Positions 1 through 6,429 of a stretch of DNA of 9,664 bases are shown here, piece after piece. Numbering within the stretch: the stretch's first letter is position 1; the number at the start of each line of letters is the position of its first letter. The stretch comes from Thermoprotei archaeon. Its GTDB lineage: Archaea; Thermoproteota; Thermoprotei_A; Sulfolobales; WANQ01. The position numbers were made by a program, and so were the translations under genes. The stretch spans positions 1 through 9,664 of the forward strand of contig JALWGO010000203.1 in assembly GCA_027038805.1 (NCBI GenBank). Reading direction: 5' to 3'. The notes beneath the pieces were generated by a model. That model searched no databases and was not told the origin of the DNA. It saw only the letters and a list, made by a program, of their open reading frames with translations.

Positions 1-276
1 GATACTCTTAGGAAAGCATACCTAGAAGTAGGAATAGTCCACGGAGACCTAAGCGAATACAACGTATTAGTAGTCGTAGACGAGGAAAAGGAGGTTGAGG
101 AACCATATATTATTGATTGGCCACAGTACGTTTACCGAGAAGACCCTCAATCAGAATACTTGTTGAGAAGAGATGTAGAATATATTATAAGATTCTTTAA
201 CCGTAAATACAGATTAAAGAACATAGAGGTAGAGAGAGCCCTCTCCTACGTTCGGGGAGAAATTAATGAAATCTAA
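1..276 (+). CDS. rio2: RIO2-family atypical protein kinase/ATPase, C-terminal part (5' end outside window)
   Basis: The last 91 residues of a protein whose start lies before the window. It carries the RIO2 catalytic loop HGDLSEYN (window residues 14-21; catalytic D16, metal-binding N21) and the metal-binding segment IIDWPQ (D39, the RIO counterpart of the kinase DFG motif). It then has the RIO2-like tail SEYLLRRDVEYIIRFF. In archaea and eukaryotes Rio2 is a cytoplasmic ATPase/kinase that binds pre-40S/pre-30S particles and helps final small-subunit maturation. The HGDLSEYN and IDxPQ motifs separate it from ordinary Ser/Thr kinases, and the SEYLLRRDV tail favours Rio2 over Rio1. The stop overlaps the next gene by 11 bp, so the two are probably co-transcribed. 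The N-terminal winged-helix domain expected for Rio2 cannot be seen here. Confidence 0.92.
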   Translation, partial: DTLRKAYLEVGIVHGDLSEYNVLVVVDEEKEVEEPYIIDWPQYVYREDPQSEYLLRRDVEYIIRFFNRKYRLKNIEVERALSYVRGEINEI

Positions 277-2308
277 CGACAAGCAACCGTCTTTAATTGT
301 TATGGGCGTAGACCTACTCTACCATGGAGGTAAGGGTAGAGCGCCTCATTTCTCAGTAGTAGTCCTAAGAGACAATGAGATAGTAGCGGAGAACCCAGAA
401 GTAAGCCTCCATAGACTGATAAGACTCCTATGGGAGTATAGGCCCAACATACTAGCCGTGGACAATGTCTTCGAGCTAGGAGAAGATGAAAGAAAACTAG
501 CAAAATTCTTCAACCTAATCCCACCTGAGGTAAGAGTAATACAGGTAACGAGATGGCCTGAGGGCTTCTTAAAGATAAAGGAGGCGGCAATTAGAGCTGG
601 GCTAGAAGTAGCTTATGGTAAGCCTTCCCCCCTTAGAACAGCTTATCTCGCAGCACTAATAGCGTCGAAGGGTTATGGTACAGAGGTTAAACTCTACGAG
701 GAGAAAACCAAGATTATAATCTCGAGGACGGCTAGCATAGGGCCTGGTGGGATGAGTCAGAATAGATACAAGCGTAGGCTTAGGGGTATAGTGTTAAACT
801 TAACGCGTAAGATAAAGGAATCACTAGACCGCTATGGATTAGACTATGACCTCACTTTTAGGAAGTCGGGTGGGGGACTCGATAGTAGTGTATTCATAGT
901 ATATGCTCCTAGAGAGAAGCTATACGGTATAGTTAAGCCTCTAAAGACGAGTGATGTTAGAATAGAGATACGTCCAATATATAAGCCTAAGATAAGCTTC
1001 CTCCAACAAGAACATGAGAGACAGCTTCAAAGATACCTTATAGTAGGTGTCGACCCCGGAATATCAACTGGCCTAGCAATACTAGACATAGACGGGGCTC
1101 CACTCGAAATAATAAGCGGTAGGGGCTTGGATAGAAGCGATATAGTAAGCCACGTCCTAGCGCATGGTACTCCAATTATAGTTGCAACAGACGTAAACCC
1201 AGTACCAGAAACAGTTAAACGACTAGCAGCAATGTTCAACGCTGAACTCTACGTGCCATCACAAAGCCTTAGTAGCGATGAGAAGAGACAAATCGTACAA
1301 GAATATATTTCAAAGTATCACTGGATAACAATTGAAGACAACCATCAGCGAGACGCATTGGCGGCGGCGGTTAGAGCTTTTCGAAGCATAGAGTCTAAGC
1401 TAAGACAAGTTGAAAGCTATGTATCAAAACTCGGCCTAGAAATACAAGTTGACAAGATCAAGGTAGCGGTAATAAAGGGTAAGAGTACCACTGAAGCAGT
1501 TGAAGAGGAGATAGCAAAACTCTACGAGGAAGAAGAGGAAGGAGAAGAAGGAGAACGTGAGGAGAAGACAGAGGTTATCCAGGAGGAAAGCGAGGTTGAA
1601 GAGAGGCTTCGAGAAGAAGTAAAGAGGTTGAAGAGAGAGCGCCAGTATCTTAGAGAAAGGGTTAGAGAACTGGAGGAGAAGGTAAGCCACCTAGAATTCG
1701 AGTTAGACTATAAGAGCAAGGTTATTGAACCAGATGAGGCTACAGCGAGAACTATAGAGATGCTTAAACAAGAGGTAAGAAGGCTAACAGAGTATTCTCG
1801 TAGTCTTGAATCAGAGATAACAGCTCTTAGAAACATGATTGCTTCATCAAATAAGTTATTCTTAATGCTCATGCGTGGGGAGGCTGTACCAGCTAAAAAG
1901 ATACATATGCTTACATCTGATGCTCTAGCTAAGCTTGAAAGAGATTTCGGCAGGTTGCGTGAAAATGATATACTGTATGTTGAGAACCCAGGCTACTTTG
2001 AGAGGGAGGCCCTTGAGGAAGCAGTTAAGTCTAAAATACTAGCTGTAATATTAGATGAAACAGATGGAGCGGGACTCATAGATGCATTGAAGAAAAAGTT
2101 TATTCCCGTGATGAGGAGAGACGAGTACTTTATAGGCGAACTATATGGGTCATTATTAGTTTCAAGGAGAATAATAGAAGACGCTATGAGGGCTAAGAGG
2201 AAACTCGAAGAAGAAGCGAGTGCTCGTGAACGTGCAAAAATTCTAGAGCTTCTAAGGGAATACAAGGCTAGGCGTAGAAGAGAGCTCCTAAGAGGAATTG
2301 AAAAATAA
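266..2308 (+). CDS. DUF460/COG2433 family protein: two RNase H-like domains, coiled coil and C-terminal domain
   Basis: A 680-residue archaeal protein of the family described as possible RuvC/YqgF-like nucleases; no reaction is known to me. First RNase H-like half, about residues 10-135: MGVD (D16), ILAVDN (D66), then a helix LRTAYLAALIA with no acid at the third position. Second segment about 155-250, starting GGMSQNRYKRRLRG, is basic and may bind nucleic acid. Second RNase H-like half about 256-375: GVDPG (D263), ATDVNP (D309), HQRDALAAA (D363), a complete acidic triad. An acidic run follows (about 419-435), then a heptad-rich coiled coil (about 440-530) and a C-terminal alpha/beta-like domain (about 545-635) ending in a basic helix. 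GGGGAG at 254-259, 6 nt before the ATG, supports this start; M13 is an alternative. It overlaps rio2 by 11 bp, implying one transcript. Confidence 0.88.
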   Translation: MKSNDKQPSLIVMGVDLLYHGGKGRAPHFSVVVLRDNEIVAENPEVSLHRLIRLLWEYRPNILAVDNVFELGEDERKLAKFFNLIPPEVRVIQVTRWPEGFLKIKEAAIRAGLEVAYGKPSPLRTAYLAALIASKGYGTEVKLYEEKTKIIISRTASIGPGGMSQNRYKRRLRGIVLNLTRKIKESLDRYGLDYDLTFRKSGGGLDSSVFIVYAPREKLYGIVKPLKTSDVRIEIRPIYKPKISFLQQEHERQLQRYLIVGVDPGISTGLAILDIDGAPLEIISGRGLDRSDIVSHVLAHGTPIIVATDVNPVPETVKRLAAMFNAELYVPSQSLSSDEKRQIVQEYISKYHWITIEDNHQRDALAAAVRAFRSIESKLRQVESYVSKLGLEIQVDKIKVAVIKGKSTTEAVEEEIAKLYEEEEEGEEGEREEKTEVIQEESEVEERLREEVKRLKRERQYLRERVRELEEKVSHLEFELDYKSKVIEPDEATARTIEMLKQEVRRLTEYSRSLESEITALRNMIASSNKLFLMLMRGEAVPAKKIHMLTSDALAKLERDFGRLRENDILYVENPGYFEREALEEAVKSKILAVILDETDGAGLIDALKKKFIPVMRRDEYFIGELYGSLLVSRRIIEDAMRAKRKLEEEASARERAKILELLREYKARRRRELLRGIEK

Positions 2309-2310
2309 TA
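2301..2310 (-). terminator. Possible T-rich terminator for the S-adenosylmethionine synthetase gene
   Basis: On the minus strand this reads TATTATTTTT, 22-31 nt past the synthetase stop codon. Archaeal RNA polymerase often terminates at short U-runs without a hairpin. The site lies across the last codons of the convergent DUF460 gene, since only 23 bp separate the two stop codons. The assignment rests on base composition alone. Confidence 0.35.
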
Positions 2311-2331
2311 TAGTTGCTTGGGTAAACACTG

Positions 2332-3549
2332 CTAGTACAGTGATACACGTTCCTCTAGTATTAGTTCTGTAAGCTTCTTAATATTATTCAATTCCTCGTC
2401 AACGATGCTTTCTGCATCATTCTTCATAGTATTAGTTATCTTCCCATTAGCTGGTAGTAGTTTTACGTTAGCAACGAGTGGATCGTCTATTGGGCGACCT
2501 ATTTGGCTGAGAATACTAACATAGACTTCTTTTACATCTCCTATTTCAGAATATATCCTGTTTGCTATAATACTTGCTAGGACATTGTAAAGCTTACCTA
2601 CATGGCTAACCGGGTTCTTACCAGCTGTTGCCTCAAGGCTCATGGGACGCATGGGTGTTATGAGACCATTCGCTCTATTACCCCTACCAGTCGCGCCGTC
2701 ATCACCGTGTTCTGCTGACGTACCAGTAACAGTCAGGTATACAAGCCCTTTCTCCGGTCTATCAGCGTTGTTAACGTATACTTTTATATCATAGTCGGGC
2801 GCGATATTGGATGCTAGGCTTAATACACGGTTTGCTAGTTCTTCCTTAACAGCTATGTAGTGGTCTACATCTGGTACAAGCTTAGATATCATAGCGGCGG
2901 CAACTGTTATTTCAATAGTCTTATCACGCCTAAGACCCATAACCTTGATATCCTCTCCTACCTCTGGTAACTCTTTCTTAACATTAGGTGAGTTTAGATA
3001 GCGTTCAGTCTCATATACTATTTTCTCCAGGGTTGTTAGTGGCGCGTATCCTACTCCAAAACTAGTATCATTTGCTAAAGGCATCTCCTTACCGAGCTCG
3101 TATACCTTAACTAGATCAGTACTCCCCTTACCTATCTTATAGTCTATCACAACGTGTTCCTCCGGGTTAAGATACCTCATATTACGTTTAATCCAATCCT
3201 TAGCAGCACTTATCGTTAGGGTCCCAACGGGTATTGTTTCAACTCCATCTTCTACTTTAACTTCGGTTGTAGCTCTCCCAGCAACAATAATGTATATTGG
3301 CTGTAATACCTCTCCTCCACCAAACCGTGGATTTGATTGCCCCCCGACAAGGAGCACCTTGTCTAGATTATGGTGAAGGATTGCACCATATTTTTCAAGA
3401 TAATATTTGCTCAACGCCCTACTAGCTGCTTCAGCAACAGAGTCAGCGATATAGTCTGGGTGTCCTAGCCCCTTTCTTTCTACTAGTTCTACGTTTAATG
3501 ATTCTACTGGCTGCCAGTTTACTTCTTCTACTACTATGTTTCTCTTCAT
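2332..3549 (-). CDS. mat: Archaeal-type S-adenosylmethionine synthetase (methionine adenosyltransferase)
   Basis: Makes S-adenosylmethionine, phosphate and diphosphate from methionine and ATP in the cytoplasm. At 405 residues it is full length for the archaeal family (COG1812), which is only distantly related to bacterial MetK. Visible family motifs are ERKGLGHPDYIAD (24-36), the FGVGYAP stretch (164-170), and the long Gly-rich conserved block at about 276-322, containing GTSAEHGDDGATGRGNR, TPMRPMSLEA and GKNPVSHVGK. The start is supported by GGGAGAT at 3556-3562, 6 nt before the ATG. It is the last of four minus-strand genes but has a 203-bp gap and a TATA-like box of its own. Two methyltransferase genes nearby (4131-4628 and 6416-7069) belong to SAM-using families. 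It converges with the DUF460 gene. Confidence 0.97.
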   Translation of the reverse strand: MKRNIVVEEVNWQPVESLNVELVERKGLGHPDYIADSVAEAASRALSKYYLEKYGAILHHNLDKVLLVGGQSNPRFGGGEVLQPIYIIVAGRATTEVKVEDGVETIPVGTLTISAAKDWIKRNMRYLNPEEHVVIDYKIGKGSTDLVKVYELGKEMPLANDTSFGVGYAPLTTLEKIVYETERYLNSPNVKKELPEVGEDIKVMGLRRDKTIEITVAAAMISKLVPDVDHYIAVKEELANRVLSLASNIAPDYDIKVYVNNADRPEKGLVYLTVTGTSAEHGDDGATGRGNRANGLITPMRPMSLEATAGKNPVSHVGKLYNVLASIIANRIYSEIGDVKEVYVSILSQIGRPIDDPLVANVKLLPANGKITNTMKNDAESIVDEELNNIKKLTELILEERVSLY

Positions 3550-3607
3550 TTCTATATCTCCCGCATAGCCCCTTGTTTTTGAAAAGCTATAACTCTTTCG
3601 TACAGTA

Positions 3608-3617
3608 GATATAATTA
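3608..3617 (-). promoter_or_regulatory. Probable TATA-like box for the S-adenosylmethionine synthetase gene
   Basis: The minus strand reads TAATTATATC. It lies about 59-68 nt before the ATG, which would put transcription start near 3585 and give a leader of about 36 nt that includes the GGGAGAT ribosome site. A second AT-rich candidate, GTTATAGC near 3586-3593, is closer and would give a very short leader. Confidence 0.4.
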
Positions 3618-3635
3618 GGTGATTACTCTGGGGAA

Positions 3636-3648
3636 TATTTTGAAAATA
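3636..3648. repeat. AT-rich palindrome TATTTTgAAAATA
   Basis: A perfect 6-bp inverted repeat around a single G. On the minus strand the surrounding T-rich stretch (3634-3654) lies about 100 nt past the Sm-like stop codon and just upstream of the synthetase TATA-like box. It could be a terminator of the first gene or a regulator site for the second. Low-complexity AT sequence makes chance a real possibility. Confidence 0.3.
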
Positions 3649-3689
3649 AATTCACAAATATGTATTAATTATCCCACATGTAGCTTAGA

Positions 3690-3731
3690 ATAAGTATAGC
3701 GAAGACCATGGGGAGACTAACCAATACTTAT
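3690..3731. repeat. Inverted repeat ATAAGTAT / ATACTTAT with 26-nt loop
   Basis: The arms are at 3690-3697 and 3724-3731 and pair perfectly over 8 bp, but the bases just outside and inside do not extend the stem. A second short pair, ACCAT (3706-3710 region) and ATGGT (3730-3734), competes with it. On the minus strand this would lie in the 3' untranslated region of the Sm-like gene or the far upstream leader of the synthetase gene. Function unknown; the long loop and AT-rich arms keep confidence low. Confidence 0.3.
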
Positions 3732-3752
3732 GGTGCCCTAATATACTTGTTT

Positions 3753-4031
3753 TCAGCTATATATGTCTTTGAGCTTGGCTTGATGGTAGTCTAGGCTTAC
3801 GAATAAGATATTACTACCCCTTATGAGCGCTGTACCATAGTTTGCTATAGGTTCTTCGGTTCCCTCTTTTACCTCAACACATTCTTCGAGAATAAGGTTC
3901 ATGGTGTTATCGCTTAACTTTAACTTACCAATGTATTCTGTTCCATCCTTCAACTTTACTAGTACGACGCGGTTTACAGCACTTCTCAAGTATTTTAACG
4001 GGCTTTCAAGTCTTGTTTGACTAGCAGTCAT
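3753..4031 (-). CDS. Sm-like archaeal protein (Lsm/SmAP)
   Basis: A 92-residue protein with a single Sm fold. The Sm1 motif spans about 20-53 (VNRVVLVKLKDGTEYIGKL, then SDNTMNLILEE, the classic D-x-x-M-N-L pattern that lines the uridine-binding pore). The Sm2 motif is LIRGSNILFVS (69-79), matching the family's I-R-G-x-x-I signature. Archaeal Sm-like proteins form heptameric or hexameric rings that bind U-rich RNA and associate with tRNA and RNA-processing proteins. The first ten residues and last dozen (YHQAKLKDIYS) lie outside the fold. A GAGGGTG Shine-Dalgarno sequence lies 5 nt before the ATG. It has its own TATA-like box, so it need not depend on transcription from nucS. Which SmAP paralogue it is (1, 2 or 3) cannot be told by eye. 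Confidence 0.93.
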   Translation of the reverse strand: MTASQTRLESPLKYLRSAVNRVVLVKLKDGTEYIGKLKLSDNTMNLILEECVEVKEGTEEPIANYGTALIRGSNILFVSLDYHQAKLKDIYS

Positions 4032-4105
4032 GTATACACCCTCTCCCCTATAACCATTGCTATATTATTATATTAGCTTATCATTGTTGTTAGGGGTACG
4101 AGCTA

Positions 4106-4114
4106 GTATATAAG
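4106..4114 (-). promoter_or_regulatory. TATA box of the Sm-like gene
   Basis: The minus strand reads CTTATATAC, close to the crenarchaeal CTTATAWA pattern and the best TATA candidate in the window. It sits 17 bp past the methyltransferase stop codon and about 75-83 nt before the Sm-like ATG. Predicted transcription start is near 4083, giving a leader of about 50 nt. A second AT-rich stretch at 4061-4079 could serve as a nearer box. Confidence 0.55.
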
Positions 4115-4130
4115 CATTGGGGCACCAAAA

Positions 4131-4628
4131 CTAAGCGGTAAACATATATACGCAATCCTTTACCTCAACCCCCTCCTCTATACCCGGCTTGCATCCCTTA
4201 TGTTTTAGTAATGTGTAGACTATGATACCCCTCCCTAAAAGGTTGAGGAGGCTTTCTAGACCTCTCTCTACCCCTACAATGTCTAGTACTGTGAAGACGA
4301 ATATCTTGGTGAAAACGTGTTCTCTTAGAGGGGGCCTTCTTATATCGCCTAAGACTAGGTCTACTCGTGCATCAATATGGGTTTTCTTCTCTAGGCATTT
4401 CTCTATCATACCTTTACTGAGGTCTAAGCCTACATAGTAGTTGAAAGAACTTCTCTCATTGATAAGGTATTCGTATAATAGGCATGTTCCGCAACCAGCA
4501 TCTAGTATTCTATCATTTTCCTCTAATCTTATCTTAGACAAGGCTACACGGTATTTAGCGAGTTGTTCCTCATAATATAATTGATCGTAGCTATCAGCTG
4601 TTACATCATAGGGGTTAGACTCTGACAT
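4131..4628 (-). CDS. Small class I SAM-dependent methyltransferase, substrate unknown
   Basis: A 165-residue Rossmann-fold methyltransferase. Motif I is LDAGCGT (42-48), the acidic strand-2 motif is GLDLS (67-71), and LVLGDIRRPPL (91-101) is the usual adenine-side motif, followed by the strand-4 region VFTVLDIV (111-118). Beyond that it is short: the C-terminal strands are compressed and it ends at YMFTA, so there is little room for a substrate-recognition domain. The chosen ATG lies 4 nt after the nucS stop and is preceded by GGTGAT. An upstream in-frame ATG at 4682 would add 18 residues overlapping nucS and is less likely. The tight spacing argues for co-transcription with nucS. The target (small molecule, protein, RNA or DNA) cannot be inferred from sequence. 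Confidence 0.85.
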   Translation of the reverse strand: MSESNPYDVTADSYDQLYYEEQLAKYRVALSKIRLEENDRILDAGCGTCLLYEYLINERSSFNYYVGLDLSKGMIEKCLEKKTHIDARVDLVLGDIRRPPLREHVFTKIFVFTVLDIVGVERGLESLLNLLGRGIIVYTLLKHKGCKPGIEEGVEVKDCVYMFTA

Positions 4629-4632
4629 TCCA

Positions 4633-5433
4633 TCACCGTTTCCTAAAGAATTCGAGAAGGTTTGCTCCACTCTTTTTCTCACTCTTAGTCTTCTTCTCTT
4701 CTTCGAGGATGCGTCTAAGCTGCTTGAGGTTTAACTGCTTGTACTCCAATCCAAGTCTCTCCAAGTACTCTAACGCACTCTTAGTAATACTTGGTGCCAC
4801 CAGTATTCCCCTAACATCTCTCCTCCCAAGACTCTTCTTTACTGCTACAACATAACGGTGCAACTGGTTTACAGCTTCCTTCGTAGCCGTTACTCTCTTC
4901 AACTCGATTACTACTATCCGGTTATTCGAGTCTATACCGTATAGGTCTACGAAGCCCGGTTCAACTGGCTTCTCAATACTAGTTATCTTCAATTCCTCTC
5001 CAATGATACTCGGATTACGTGCTATGAGATCCCTTATCTCATGCTCACTCACATATTCTACGAACTCAGCTTTATCACTCATATCGGCTACGACTACCAA
5101 TGAGACGTCACTAGCCCTAACAGTCACTATCTCTCTCGGACGACTACGTACAGCTTTTATAACCAATAATCCTCCCTCAACCTCAAAGTCTATAACCGAT
5201 GACTGGGGCTGCCAGTTGACCGGAGAATAACCGTTGGGTCTATGTATTAGGAAAGCCCAGTCCCGCTTAATTATAATAACACGTTCACCCTCACCAAGAG
5301 TACTTGCCCCACGACCCTCATAGTCAACACTACACGTCGTCAACACGAGTACTAGCTTATGTTCTCTAACAGCCTTCTCCAAGACCTCCCTGTATTCTCC
5401 TAGACTAAGCCCCTGGTAGACCCTAACATTCAC
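4633..5433 (-). CDS. nucS: NucS/EndoMS mismatch-specific endonuclease
   Basis: A 266-residue RecB-like nuclease (COG1637) that cuts both strands at mismatches and is thought to replace MutS/MutL in many archaea and actinobacteria. The N-terminal DNA-binding/dimerisation part (about 1-120) has the family signature PVNWQP (71-76). The C-terminal nuclease domain has E130, D163 (GFVDLYG), E177-x-K179 (IELK) and Q190/Y194 (QLHRY), the full catalytic set. After a charged linker (243-255), the extreme C-terminus GANLLEFFRKR resembles a PCNA-interacting PIP box (L259, F262, F263), with Gly instead of the usual Gln. The start codon is GTG, chosen because GGAGGAGGGG (5442-5451) sits 8 nt upstream. It is divergent from the UPF0282 gene and heads a pair with the methyltransferase. 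Confidence 0.95.
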   Translation of the reverse strand: MNVRVYQGLSLGEYREVLEKAVREHKLVLVLTTCSVDYEGRGASTLGEGERVIIIKRDWAFLIHRPNGYSPVNWQPQSSVIDFEVEGGLLVIKAVRSRPREIVTVRASDVSLVVVADMSDKAEFVEYVSEHEIRDLIARNPSIIGEELKITSIEKPVEPGFVDLYGIDSNNRIVVIELKRVTATKEAVNQLHRYVVAVKKSLGRRDVRGILVAPSITKSALEYLERLGLEYKQLNLKQLRRILEEEKKTKSEKKSGANLLEFFRKR

Positions 5434-5441
5434 TATGCTAA

Positions 5442-5451
5442 CCCCTCCTCC
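5442..5451 (-). promoter_or_regulatory. Ribosome binding site fixing the GTG start of nucS
   Basis: The minus strand reads GGAGGAGGGG, followed by 8 nt and the GTG codon. No ATG in this frame lies at a suitable distance, so this strong site decides the start. Confidence 0.7.
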
Positions 5452-5475
5452 ACGGTTTATTGGTTGTGATTAAGA

Positions 5476-5484
5476 GGTATAAGC
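5476..5484 (-). promoter_or_regulatory. TATA-like box in the nucS / UPF0282 divergent region
   Basis: The minus strand reads GCTTATACC, placing nucS transcription start near 5455 with a leader of about 22 nt that just includes the ribosome site. Read on the plus strand the same bases give GGTATAAGC, a possible box for the divergent UPF0282 gene. That gene also has CAAAATAAG at 5494-5502. The whole divergent gap is 108 bp, so the two promoters must overlap or abut. Confidence 0.4.
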
Positions 5485-5541
5485 TATTAGCTCCAAAATA
5501 AGATTAGCAGTAACAGTATCTTTAACGGGGATATATGGGAG

Positions 5542-6429
5542 TTGAAGATAAAACTCATAGCATTCGACAGTATGGGAGTAAGATCGATGGCTACAGTAGT
5601 TGAGACTAGTGATGTGAAGATATTCATTGATCCCGGAGCAAGCCTTGCTCCACGACGCTATGGTTTACCTCCACATCCATTGGAATTAGAGGAATTATCC
5701 TATAGGCTCGATCTGATAAGAAGGGAACTAGAAGACTCGGATATAGTTGTGATATCCCATTACCACTACGACCACTACCTCTACCATAGCGAGGACATAG
5801 ACTATTATCGGGGCAAGATACTGCTAGTGAAGCATCCAGAACTGAATATAAATCGAAGCCAGAGGATTAGAGCCTACGTATTCTTCAAGAAAAACAACGT
5901 GATCGAAAAAGCTAGACAAATAGAATATGCTGACGGGAGGACGTTCAAGTACGGTGATACCGTGATAACGTTCTCGGAACCAGTCCCCCACGGAGACGAT
6001 GGGACTCCTCTAGGATACGTGTTAATGACTCTAATAGTAGGTGATGGTGAGAGATTCGTTCATACAAGTGATGTCCAGGGACCAATATCTAATAGAGCGC
6101 TGGAAATCCTGCTACAATGGAAGCCAAGTGAAATAGTACTCTGTGGTCCTCCAACATATTTTGCTGGCTACAAGGTTCCAGTAGAAGTTGTTGAAAAAGG
6201 CTTAGAGAACATGAAGAAACTAGTACAAGAGGTAAAGATGAGAAGACTAGTCGTTGACCACCACTTCCTAAGAGACATTGATTACCGTTCAAAAATGAGA
6301 GACCTATTAGAAATAGCTACAGCTCAGTCAACTATTGTTGAAACAGCGGCAGAATACATGGGCTTTAATGTCCGTCAACTAGAAGCCTATAGGAGAGACT
6401 TGTGGGGCGGAGGTAATGGGAAGAGGTAG
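5542..6429 (+). CDS. UPF0282 family metallo-beta-lactamase-fold hydrolase
   Basis: A 295-residue protein of the archaeal UPF0282 family (COG2248); its substrate is unknown. The metallo-beta-lactamase zinc ligands all appear present: H73-x-H75-x-D77-H78 in SHYHYDHYLY, H150 in PVPHGDDG, D177 in HTSDVQGP and H240/H241 in VVDHHFLRD. The N-terminal family signature DSMGVRSMATVVET and IDPGASLAPRRYGLPPHP (29-46) is intact. No beta-CASP or RNA-binding KH domain is visible, so it is not one of the archaeal CPSF-type RNases. The start is TTG: no ATG or GTG lies upstream in frame before a stop at 5488, and the next ATG would cut the conserved N-terminus. It overlaps the next gene by 14 bp, suggesting translational coupling. 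Confidence 0.92.
   Translation: MKIKLIAFDSMGVRSMATVVETSDVKIFIDPGASLAPRRYGLPPHPLELEELSYRLDLIRRELEDSDIVVISHYHYDHYLYHSEDIDYYRGKILLVKHPELNINRSQRIRAYVFFKKNNVIEKARQIEYADGRTFKYGDTVITFSEPVPHGDDGTPLGYVLMTLIVGDGERFVHTSDVQGPISNRALEILLQWKPSEIVLCGPPTYFAGYKVPVEVVEKGLENMKKLVQEVKMRRLVVDHHFLRDIDYRSKMRDLLEIATAQSTIVETAAEYMGFNVRQLEAYRRDLWGGGNGKR
6409..6414 (+). promoter_or_regulatory. Unusually close Shine-Dalgarno site of the SPOUT methyltransferase
   Basis: GGAGGT ends just 1 nt before the ATG at 6416, much closer than the usual 5-10 nt. GTGGGG at 6401-6406 lies at a more normal distance. No other start codon fits before the conserved VIEHLEP motif, so initiation may depend on ribosomes finishing the overlapping UPF0282 frame at 6427-6429. 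Confidence 0.5.

Larger units (their letters stand above)
3550..3752. other. Non-coding gap between the Sm-like gene and the S-adenosylmethionine synthetase gene
   Basis: The largest gene-free stretch in the window, AT-rich. Read on the minus strand it holds, in order: a short conserved-looking TGGTGCCC element (complement at 3731-3738), an 8-bp inverted repeat with a 26-nt loop (3690-3731), a T-rich/AT palindromic stretch at 3634-3654 that could end the Sm-like transcript, a TATA-like box (3608-3617) and the Shine-Dalgarno site of the synthetase. I found no tRNA-like fold and no convincing C/D-box pair (RUGAUGA ... CUGA) on either strand. A 28-codon plus-strand frame at 3708-3794 overlaps the Sm-like gene and is probably chance. 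Confidence 0.6.

Noticed and set aside
1436..1690. 84-codon hydrophobic, Leu/Phe-rich minus-strand frame resembling a membrane protein
   Set aside because: It is the complement of the acidic and coiled-coil GAG/GAA-rich part of the DUF460 gene, which gives Phe and Leu codons automatically.
2109..2115. C-box-like GTGATGA that could mark a C/D-box guide RNA
   Set aside because: It lies inside the DUF460 coding frame and no CTGA D box follows at a suitable distance.
3708..3794. 28-codon plus-strand frame encoding a hydrophobic peptide
   Set aside because: It is short, overlaps the 3' end of the Sm-like gene on the other strand, and has no convincing Shine-Dalgarno spacing or conserved motif. 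Composition alone can explain it.
4045..4127. Possible tRNA ending in GGGGCACCA upstream of the Sm-like gene
   Set aside because: No matching 5' acceptor strand, T-arm GGTTCRA or anticodon arm can be found in the preceding 85 bases.
4629..4682. 18-residue N-terminal extension of the nucS-linked methyltransferase
   Set aside because: It would overlap nucS out of frame, and GGTGAT lies just before the ATG at 4628, where the family-like N-terminus begins.
5542..6429. Assignment of the metallo-beta-lactamase protein as an archaeal CPSF/RNase J-type nuclease
   Set aside because: It is only 295 residues, with no beta-CASP or KH domain, and its N-terminal motifs match UPF0282 instead.
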